Positions 1 to 4,473 of a stretch of DNA of 7,719 nt are shown piece by piece. Positions within the stretch are counted from its first letter, which is position 1; every line of letters starts with the position of its first letter. Position numbers and translations under genes: made by a program. The stretch comes from Hyphomicrobiaceae bacterium (GTDB taxonomy: Bacteria > Pseudomonadota > Alphaproteobacteria > Rhizobiales > HXMU1428-3): NCBI GenBank assembly GCA_028285025.1, contig JANQQH010000306.1, positions 1 to 7,719 on the forward strand. Direction: 5' to 3'. The notes below the pieces were generated by a model. That model had not been told where the DNA came from and did no database searches. It saw only the letters and a list, made by a program, of their open reading frames with translations.

Positions 1-244
1 CGGAAAACATCACATGGCAAAGCTCAGCCCCTTGTTTGGCAAGCGTTTCCACCAACGCTGGATGGCTATGGCCATGCGTGATTGTCCACCAGGACGAGAT
101 AAGGTCGAGGATTTCCCGCCCCCTGGTATCATACAAGACAGCCTCTTTTGATCGCGCAACAGCAATTGGTTCGCATTCGGTTTTGTGTTGGGTGAACGGG
201 TGCCAAATATGGCGTTTATCCAGATCCAAAATATCATTTGTCAT
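1..244 (-). CDS. bioA: Adenosylmethionine-8-amino-7-oxononanoate (DAPA) aminotransferase, N-terminal 81 codons, runs off left edge
   Basis: BioA is a PLP-dependent class III aminotransferase that converts 7-keto-8-aminopelargonate to 7,8-diaminopelargonate in the cytosol, usually with S-adenosylmethionine as amino donor. Reading the minus strand from the ATG at 244-242 gives MTNDILDLDKRHIWHPFTQ, then an SSWW motif (Trp52-Trp53) and ITHGHSHP. This matches the E. coli BioA N-terminus almost residue for residue in spacing. Only about a fifth of the protein is present; the PLP lysine lies beyond the edge. The start overlaps the end of bioD by 11 bases and no clear Shine-Dalgarno sequence precedes it, so translational coupling to bioD is likely. 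Residue 17 is Phe where E. coli has Tyr17. A different minus frame over the same bases is open from 237 but has no family character. Confidence 0.93.
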   Translation of the reverse strand, partial: MTNDILDLDKRHIWHPFTQHKTECEPIAVARSKEAVLYDTRGREILDLISSWWTITHGHSHPALVETLAKQGAELCHVMFS

Positions 245-875
245 GAGGCAATGGGGTCCATTGGTTGGTCGCAATAAGAGGGGCAACATCTAACAAAGCT
301 TGTTTGTTTAAAGGTGACAGTGGGGGTAAAAAGCCCAGAATGGGAACATTACCGTACGTCTCAATGGCAAGTTTGTTGGCTTCGTTTTCAGGGCCATTTA
401 AAATAACGCCGACTATGGGCAATCGGGCCTTTCTTAAGGCTGCCAGCGTTAAAAGCGTATGGTTGATGGTTCCAAGCGTTGAGCGGGCAACGACAATCAC
501 TGGCAAGCCAAGATGATGCATTAGATCCAGCATCAAATCCTTTTCATTAATCGGCACCATCACCCCGCCAGCCCCTTCCACAATCAAGGGGCTTTGCGTT
601 TGTGGCAACCAAAAATCATCTAAAGAAATACGAACCCCATCAAGACGTGCCGCTTCATGCGGGGAAAGGGGTTGCGTTAAACTGTAACGGCTCTTCAAAA
701 AATCAGAGGCACGTTTCTCTGTCAACTTATGCACAACATCAGTGTCGCTCAAACCGTCTGCCAAGCCCGATTGAATAGGCTTCCAGTAAGTTGCATCAAT
801 CTGCAAACAGACCCAAGCCGCCGCTACTGTTTTGCCAACATCTGTGTCTGTGCCAGTGATAAAAAATCCACGCAT
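234..875 (-). CDS. bioD: ATP-dependent dethiobiotin synthetase
   Basis: BioD closes the ureido ring of dethiobiotin from DAPA, CO2 and ATP, the penultimate step of biotin synthesis. Numbered from the ATG used here (213 residues), the sequence opens MRGFFITGTDTDVGKT: the family P-loop comes right after the start, as in E. coli BioD. YWKPIQSG (about 30-37) carries the conserved active-site Lys, LSPHEAA (about 70-76) is the substrate-binding segment, and EGAGG (about 100-104) is the second nucleotide-site motif. An in-frame GTG at 902, adjoining the transporter stop codon, would add nine residues with no family resemblance, so I prefer ATG 875. GAAG at 887-884 and AGGTG at 893-889 are possible ribosome binding sites. 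The gene lies between the transporter and bioA in one tight operon. Confidence 0.95.
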   Translation of the reverse strand: MRGFFITGTDTDVGKTVAAAWVCLQIDATYWKPIQSGLADGLSDTDVVHKLTEKRASDFLKSRYSLTQPLSPHEAARLDGVRISLDDFWLPQTQSPLIVEGAGGVMVPINEKDLMLDLMHHLGLPVIVVARSTLGTINHTLLTLAALRKARLPIVGVILNGPENEANKLAIETYGNVPILGFLPPLSPLNKQALLDVAPLIATNQWTPLPHDK

Positions 876-882
876 ATATTTT

Positions 883-915
883 ACTTCACACCTACTTGAC
901 ACCTACTTCACACCA
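883..915. repeat. Three tandem 11-bp copies at the transporter/bioD junction
   Basis: On the plus strand the units are acttcacacct (883-893), acttgacacct (894-904) and acttcacacca (905-915), with one substitution in unit 2 and one at the last base of unit 3. On the coding (minus) strand each full unit reads AGGTGTGAAGT or AGGTGTCAAGT, so an AGGTG Shine-Dalgarno-like string recurs every 11 bases. The array contains the transporter stop codon (905-903) and ends 7 bases before the preferred bioD start. Because 11 is not a multiple of 3, gain or loss of a unit would change the frame of the transporter tail and the GTG start option. Confidence 0.85.
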
Positions 916-2660
916 TGGGCTAATTTTTTCAACGCGCCAGAGAACAGCATCAGCAAAACACCAAGCCCAATAGCATAAAGCCCAATGTCATAAAAGACGG
1001 TTGTGTATGTGGCAAGGGAATTTTCAGGGTTAAGCACTTGACCAGCCACGGTTTCTGTTGCTGTCATTTGCGCAATTAATGCGCCTAACCATTGGGCCCA
1101 AGCCGAAGACAAAAGCCAAACAGCCATTAAGGTTGAGATAAGCGTTGCAGTTGCCAACTTTGTCATTTGGCTTAAACCTACAGGCGAAATGAATAACTCA
1201 CCAGTGGTGTGAAGCAAATAGGCGAGCATTAAAAAGATGAGCGGCACTTTAAAATCAGGTCCAGCAAATTGAGCGCCATAAACCAAAACCAAGAAGCCCA
1301 GCCCGACCTGGCAGAGAGCCAGTCCAAATTTTAACGGTGCCGACAAATCTTGGCCCCGCGTGCCCAAAAAGGCCCAAAGCGCGCTAAAGATCGGCGCCAA
1401 TATTAAAATAAAGCCGGCATTAAAAGATTGCGTTTGCGCCGCTGTTATTGACACCCCAAACAGGGAAAGTTCCGAGTTGCGGTTTGCAAACTGATTAAGC
1501 GAGGACCCAGCTTGTTCAAACAAGGTCCAGAACATAACCGCAGCGCTAATTAAGATAAGGGCCAAGATGATGCGGTGGCTTTCAACGCGGGTGAGCGTCG
1601 TCTTCATCAGATAAGCCAAATAGCCAAGCACAAGCACAGAAGCGATGCCTAAAAGAATACCAACGACTTCATGGCGTTGCACAAGGAGCCAAAGTACACC
1701 AAGCCCTAACAAAGAACCTAGATAAATGCCTGTTTCTTTGGAAATAGGGCCCAATAAGGGTTCTTTCAGAACAGCCGGATTCGAAGGTTCGCCGCGCCCT
1801 TCAAGCAAGGGTTTGCCCCATAAGAAAACAACCCAGCCCACAGCCATACCAATACCAGCTAACCCAAAGCCAGCCCACCAACCAACAGTTTGCCCCAGCA
1901 AACCACACAAAATGGAGGCCCAAAAGGCACCCAGATTAATACCGTAGTAATAAAGTGTGAAACCCGGGTCGCGGCGCGGATCATTTTCCTCATAAAGCTG
2001 GCCGACAATGGCACCTATATTAGGCTTTAAATAGGCCACACCAAGAATGATGAGGGAAAGAGCAAGAAACAAACTATTGGTCGCCATTTGATCACGCCAG
2101 GTGACAACAAGCTCATAGGTTCCCTTTTCAATGCGCGCTGGGATCGGCGCACCATCCTCAAGCCCTTCAATTAAAAAAGCACCTTGTTTGTCAGCACTAA
2201 ACGCGTAAAGCTTATCCTCAATTTTAATCTGGCTGGTACGAGCACTGGTGCGCCCTTCAACAACAAAGTCATACAATTGGCCATTTACTTTCAAAGCTTG
2301 TGTAGCAGGGCGCCCTTCATAAGCCATCAGGCAATGACCAGCCACAAGCAGCAACGCGCCAAAAGCAATCGCCTTGCGAGTTCCCAAATAGCGATCAGCT
2401 AAAATGCCGCCAATAAGAGGGGTGAGATAAACCAAAGACGTATAAGAGCCATAAAGCGCTTGGGCGCTTGCATCATCAAATAAGAAATGCTGTGTGAGAT
2501 AAAAAATCAATAAAGCGCGCATGCCATAATAAGAAAAGCGCTCCCACATCTCAGCAAAGAATAGAACCAGCAAACCTTTGGGGTGATTGGCAAATTGTCG
2601 CCATACCGGAATAAGCGTTATAATCGTAATGATAATGCCAATAAGAATTACACTGTTCAT
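903..2660 (-). CDS. POT/PTR2-family proton-coupled peptide transporter with periplasmic insertion
   Basis: This is an inner-membrane MFS transporter of the POT (PTR2) family, whose members usually import di- and tripeptides with protons. Diagnostic motifs are E37-MWERFSYYG (the ExxER proton-coupling motif), GGILADRYLG at 84-93, LKPNIGAIVGQLY at 211-223, LYYYGINLGAF at 236-246, FWTLFEQAGSSL at 377-388 and GELFISPVGLS at 487-497. At 585 residues it is longer than the usual 450-500. There is an extra hydrophobic stretch at residues 3-20 and a polar insertion at about 116-192 between TM3 and TM4, which the family topology places in the periplasm. The gene leads a run into bioD and bioA, so it may serve biotin-related uptake, but peptide import with merely shared transcription is equally possible. 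The ATG at 2660 has only a weak upstream GAG as ribosome site. Confidence 0.92.
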   Translation of the reverse strand: MNSVILIGIIITIITLIPVWRQFANHPKGLLVLFFAEMWERFSYYGMRALLIFYLTQHFLFDDASAQALYGSYTSLVYLTPLIGGILADRYLGTRKAIAFGALLLVAGHCLMAYEGRPATQALKVNGQLYDFVVEGRTSARTSQIKIEDKLYAFSADKQGAFLIEGLEDGAPIPARIEKGTYELVVTWRDQMATNSLFLALSLIILGVAYLKPNIGAIVGQLYEENDPRRDPGFTLYYYGINLGAFWASILCGLLGQTVGWWAGFGLAGIGMAVGWVVFLWGKPLLEGRGEPSNPAVLKEPLLGPISKETGIYLGSLLGLGVLWLLVQRHEVVGILLGIASVLVLGYLAYLMKTTLTRVESHRIILALILISAAVMFWTLFEQAGSSLNQFANRNSELSLFGVSITAAQTQSFNAGFILILAPIFSALWAFLGTRGQDLSAPLKFGLALCQVGLGFLVLVYGAQFAGPDFKVPLIFLMLAYLLHTTGELFISPVGLSQMTKLATATLISTLMAVWLLSSAWAQWLGALIAQMTATETVAGQVLNPENSLATYTTVFYDIGLYAIGLGVLLMLFSGALKKLAHGVK

Positions 2661-2778
2661 CTCTAGCCGGTCCTGTTTCTTAAAGTTTATTCAACTCACC
2701 ATAAATTTGAACACATCTCAAGCAAGATGATGAACCAATCTGAATTTCAAAGCGACAAAGGAGAATAACATCAAATTT

Positions 2779-2788
2779 AAAAAAAAAA
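2779..2788 (+). repeat. A10 homopolymer just upstream of the ribosome binding site
   Basis: Ten consecutive A residues lie between two AAATTT hexamers and end 3 bases before the AAGGAG ribosome site of the small secreted protein. Tracts of this length can slip during replication or transcription. Here a length change would alter only the untranslated leader. Confidence 0.7.
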
Positions 2789-2791
2789 TTT

Positions 2792-2797
2792 AAGGAG
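2792..2797 (+). promoter_or_regulatory. Strong Shine-Dalgarno site for the small secreted protein
   Basis: AAGGAG is followed by a 6-base spacer to the ATG at 2804. It is the best ribosome binding site in the window and fixes the start of that gene. Confidence 0.85.
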
Positions 2798-2803
2798 ACT
2801 CCA

Positions 2804-3142
2804 ATGTCGCGTTTTTCACTTTCTCTTTCCTCACCCCTTATCATTTTGGCAGTTGTTTCATTTGCAACTCTTGGAACAGTTAGCCTCTCACAAGAAGCCA
2901 AAGCTTATTCTTGCAAATCATACCCGACACAAGCTGTTGGTGTAAGAAAAGGCAAAATCAAAGCCAGGATCGTTGCTAGAAAAGGCTGGTCATCCATTGT
3001 GAAGTCAAATCTTGGCGTGCCTTGGTCTGTATGGAGTATAGCCAAAAACAAAAGCATCACATGTGCAAAGATCAACACCAATCAAGGCAAGAAATGGCGC
3101 TGTTTGGCGTCGGCAAAACCATGTCTTTATGTTGTACAATAA
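2804..3142 (+). CDS. Small secreted protein with four cysteines, function unknown
   Basis: The 112-residue product begins with a typical Sec signal peptide: a short polar N-terminus, a hydrophobic core at about 11-28, and an AKA site at 32-34 with cleavage predicted before Tyr35. The mature part of about 78 residues is basic. It carries Cys37, Cys87, Cys100 and Cys107, enough for two disulfides, and a Trp/Lys-rich middle (LGVPWSVWSIAKNKSITC at about 70-87). The repeated Ala/Lys/Trp pattern resembles conserved hypothetical exported proteins that I recall from alphaproteobacteria, but I cannot assign a family name or activity. It has a strong ribosome site, its own transcription direction and a hairpin after the stop, so it is probably a real single-gene unit. 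A periplasmic location is inferred from the signal peptide alone. Confidence 0.8.
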   Translation: MSRFSLSLSSPLIILAVVSFATLGTVSLSQEAKAYSCKSYPTQAVGVRKGKIKARIVARKGWSSIVKSNLGVPWSVWSIAKNKSITCAKINTNQGKKWRCLASAKPCLYVVQ

Positions 3143-3155
3143 AAACCCTTAAACA

Positions 3156-3190
3156 AAGCCCTTTCCACAATGGTTTGATGGAAAGGGCTT
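3156..3190. terminator. Hairpin after the small secreted protein, possible terminator
   Basis: AAGCCCTTTCC (3156-3166) pairs perfectly with GGAAAGGGCTT (3180-3190), an 11-bp stem with a 13-base loop. On the plus strand no U-run follows (cattgataatc), so it is a poor classical terminator for the upstream gene. On the minus strand the 3' arm runs into a T-rich stretch (TTTGTTTAAGGGTTTTTATT), which looks more like a terminator. No minus-strand gene reaches it in this window. It may instead stabilise the 3' end of the plus transcript. Confidence 0.55.
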
Positions 3191-3209
3191 CATTGATAAT
3201 CAAACCATT
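3169..3209. repeat. Loop-complementary inverted repeat (alternative hairpin or pseudoknot)
   Basis: AATGGTTTGAT (3169-3179) fills almost all of the loop of the preceding hairpin and is perfectly complementary to ATCAAACCATT (3199-3209). The two helices are therefore interleaved: they could form an H-type pseudoknot or two mutually exclusive hairpins. A direct repeat CAAACCATTC occurs at 3201-3210 and again at 3243-3252, offering a second partner for most of the loop. Confidence 0.7.
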
Positions 3210-3257
3210 CCCGCCAAGTAAAGAGTTCAAAACACAAGAGCCCAAACCATTCTGCCA

Positions 3258-3286
3258 TTGGGGGATTGTTTATGATAATGTATAAT
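3258..3286 (+). promoter_or_regulatory. Sigma70-like promoter for the two-HTH regulator
   Basis: TTGGGG (3258-3263) and a consensus TATAAT (3281-3286) are separated by exactly 17 bases; transcription would start near 3293. The -10 box lies inside a small inverted repeat, ATGAT (3272-3276) and ATCAT (3285-3289), a possible operator. This is the most consensus-like promoter in the window. Confidence 0.6.
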
Positions 3287-3292
3287 CATGAT

Positions 3293-3487
3293 TCGTATAG
3301 GCGCGATTCCTAAATAAGAATCGAGTATTAAATTTATGAGATGGCATGTCAGCAGTTTTCATCTCAGTGCGATGGTTTTGAAATTGCGCAATTGCTTAAA
3401 GCTGGATCAAGCCCAGAAGGGGCCTAACCACTTTGTTAAAAGCGTTTTAAAAATTGTATCGTCAGAAGGACGATAGGGTTGAGAACA
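3293..3487 (+). promoter_or_regulatory. Long structured 5' leader of the two-HTH gene (or a small RNA)
   Basis: From the predicted start near 3293 there are about 195 untranslated bases before the leader frame. Hairpin candidates in order: CGATTC/GAATCG (3304-3309 with 3318-3323); TGAGATG/CATCTCA (3337-3343 with 3360-3366); the 12-base palindrome AATTGCGCAATT (3382-3393); GCCC-AGAAG-GGGC (3411-3423); TTAAAA/TTTTAA (3436-3441 with 3445-3450); and TATCGTC-AGAAG-GACGATA (3457-3475). Two of them present the same AGAAG loop. No known riboswitch fold is recognised. The bases could also encode an independent small RNA. Confidence 0.45.
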
Positions 3488-3517
3488 ATGAAACTTAAAT
3501 TAGTGCGGGGAATTTAA
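3488..3517 (+). CDS. Nine-codon leader peptide overlapping the next start codon
   Basis: ATG AAA CTT AAA TTA GTG CGG GGA ATT TAA encodes MKLKLVRGI. Its TAA shares one base with the ATG of the next gene (TAATG), the arrangement typical of translational coupling. The ribosome site is weak (GGG at 3476-3478 or GAG at 3481-3483). There is no run of one amino acid, so classical attenuation is not indicated. It may be fortuitous. Confidence 0.3.
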   Translation: MKLKLVRGI

Positions 3518-3981
3518 TGCGGCAAAGACTTGCACCAGAATCAAACCGCATTGCTGACAAATTGTGGGCGGCAATGCGCGAGAATGGCAAATGGTGGTCA
3601 GTGAATGACATTTCACTGGAAACAGGCGCAAGCGGGCGCTACACACGGCGCTATGTGCGTGCTTTAAAAGAAGCTGGTTATGTGGAGGCCTCTGATGAGG
3701 CCAAAAGGTTCCAGTCAACTTATTATAAACTGATCAAAGATACAGGCCAGACAGCGCCAATTTTGCGTGGACGCGATGGTAGCTTGGCGGTTTATGATCC
3801 AAACCTTTCAGACATGTCCGGCCAAGAGCTGGAAACAATCCGTAACGGACTAAATTTAACATTACGCGAATTTGCAGACATCATTGGTGTGCGCGATCCG
3901 CGAACCGTGCGCCGTTATGAACAAATGCAGCACGTGCCCCCTCAGGTGGCCCAAGCAGCACGCGACGCCAGACAAGGCTAA
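3517..3981 (+). CDS. Putative DNA-binding regulator with N-terminal winged-helix and C-terminal XRE-like HTH
   Basis: The 154-residue cytosolic protein has two separate DNA-binding-like segments. Residues about 12-72 (IADKLWAAMRENGKWWSVND and onward, ending YYKLI) have the helix pattern of a winged helix: a first helix, a short HTH with RYTRRYVRALKEAGYV as recognition helix and wing approach, and a beta-like tail. After a linker (about 73-100), residues 101-137 (SGQELETIRNGLNLTLREFA, then DIIGVRDPRTVRRYEQM) look like the HTH of XRE/MqsA-type regulators. Similar winged-helix segments occur in small proteins of Mu-like prophages, so a phage origin is possible, but no other phage gene is present. 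GGGG at 3507-3510 is a fair ribosome site. The gene has its own promoter and a strong terminator, so it appears monocistronic. Autoregulation is plausible but only inferred. Confidence 0.72.
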   Translation: MRQRLAPESNRIADKLWAAMRENGKWWSVNDISLETGASGRYTRRYVRALKEAGYVEASDEAKRFQSTYYKLIKDTGQTAPILRGRDGSLAVYDPNLSDMSGQELETIRNGLNLTLREFADIIGVRDPRTVRRYEQMQHVPPQVAQAARDARQG

Positions 3982-4004
3982 TTTGACCCTTTAATGCATT
4001 TAGC

Positions 4005-4043
4005 AAAAAGCCCTTTGCCTATAGTCTAGGCAAGGGGCTTTTT
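4005..4043 (+). terminator. Strong intrinsic terminator
   Basis: A 16-bp stem pairs 4005-4020 (AAAAAGCCCTTTGCCT) with 4028-4043 (AGGCAAGGGGCTTTTT), with one G-U pair and a 7-base loop. The stem ends in T5 and begins with A5, so it can act in both directions. It ends the regulator transcript 23 bases after the stop codon and insulates gatCA. Confidence 0.88.
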
Positions 4044-4072
4044 CCGCTGTAACAGGTGGGTGTGCAAAACGC

Positions 4073-4101
4073 TTGCAGCAAAAAGCTGGTCGGGCTATGA
4101 A
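4073..4101 (+). promoter_or_regulatory. Candidate promoter for the gatCA operon
   Basis: TTGCAG (4073-4078) and TATGAA (4096-4101) are separated by 17 bases, 79 bases upstream of gatC and just after the terminator. The match is moderate: three of six and four of six consensus bases. If it is used, the 22-codon frame starting at 4097 lies at the transcription start and could not be translated from this transcript. Confidence 0.4.
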
Positions 4102-4165
4102 GTGGCTTGATAAGATTTTAACTGGCGATGCAAAGGCAACATCGTCCCTTACTCCCAAACGCTAA
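4097..4165 (+). CDS. Possible 22-residue small protein upstream of gatC
   Basis: An ATG at 4097 opens 22 codons beginning MKWLDKILTGDAK and ending at TAA 4163-4165, 14 bases before gatC. A GG-rich stretch (GGTCGGG, 4088-4094) sits at a tight distance before it. The product is amphipathic and basic at its ends. No family is recognised and chance is a fair explanation. Confidence 0.22.
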   Translation: MKWLDKILTGDAKATSSLTPKR

Positions 4166-4179
4166 AAGGGTTGTAAACT

Positions 4180-4467
4180 ATGCAAATTAATGAAGAAACC
4201 GTGCGTAAAATTGCTCATTTGGCACGGGTGAAGGTCACGCAAGATGAGGCCAAGGCGCTAGAAGGTGAGCTAAGTGCCATTCTGACTTGGGTTGGTGAAC
4301 TTGATGAAGTTGATACCAATGATGTGGAACCGATGACCAGCGCAGTCGAAACAGCCATGAAAATGCGTGAAGATGAAGTCACAGATGGCGGCTATGCCCC
4401 GCGTGTGACCAAAAATGCCCCCATGAGTGAAGACAATTTCTTTGTTGTGCCCAAGGTGGTGGAGTAA
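4180..4467 (+). CDS. gatC: Asp-tRNA(Asn)/Glu-tRNA(Gln) amidotransferase subunit C
   Basis: GatC is the small stabilising subunit that wraps around GatA and GatB in the GatCAB complex, which amidates mischarged Glu-tRNA(Gln) and Asp-tRNA(Asn) in bacteria lacking the direct synthetases. At 95 residues it has the family's usual length. Hallmarks are the N-terminal VRKIAHLARVKV, the central helix ending in LDEVDTNDVEPM, and the C-terminal MREDEV, then NAPMSEDNFFVVPKVVE. AGGG at 4167-4170 is the ribosome site, somewhat far from the ATG. gatA follows after 6 bases, so the two are co-transcribed. Confidence 0.96.
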   Translation: MQINEETVRKIAHLARVKVTQDEAKALEGELSAILTWVGELDEVDTNDVEPMTSAVETAMKMREDEVTDGGYAPRVTKNAPMSEDNFFVVPKVVE

Positions 4468-4473
4468 GTCATT

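Larger units (their letters stand above)
2661..2803. promoter_or_regulatory. Divergent intergenic region between transporter operon and small secreted protein
   Basis: These 143 bases must hold the start signals for both flanking transcripts. I see no convincing sigma70 pair on either strand; TTGCTT at 2727-2722 with TATGGT at 2705-2700 on the minus strand (16-base spacer) is a weak candidate for the transporter operon. No BioR-type box (TTATMKATAA) was found, so biotin control by BioR is not supported here. Two purine-rich Shine-Dalgarno-like strings occur on the plus strand: AAAGGAGA near 2757-2764, with no usable start codon after it, and AAGGAG at 2792-2797, which serves the next gene. 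Confidence 0.5.
3143..3257. other. Gene-free stretch downstream of the small secreted protein
   Basis: This stretch holds the hairpin and loop-complementary repeat listed separately, plus a short 5-bp hairpin at 3241-3262 (CCCAA/TTGGG). An open frame on the plus strand continues across the region but overlaps the secreted protein in another frame and shows no protein-like character. Confidence 0.5.

Noticed and set aside
10..237. Open frame on the minus strand of 75 codons
   Set aside because: It overlaps the clear BioA N-terminus in another frame and has no family character; BioA starts at 244.
2727..2768. 13-codon frame (MMNQSEFQSDKGE) upstream of the secreted protein
   Set aside because: No ribosome site precedes it and it does not couple to the next start.
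2661..2803. BioR operator controlling the transporter-bioDA operon
   Set aside because: No TTATMKATAA-type palindrome was found.
3022..3285. Open frame on the plus strand of 87 codons
   Set aside because: It starts inside the secreted protein gene in another frame, has no ribosome site and runs through the hairpins and promoter.
3290..3430. tRNA-like or known riboswitch fold in the leader
   Set aside because: No acceptor/T-arm signature and no recognisable riboswitch core were found.
3500..3718. Open frame on the minus strand that could use the minus-strand terminator near 3156
   Set aside because: Its composition is unlike a protein and it is antisense to the well-supported two-HTH gene.
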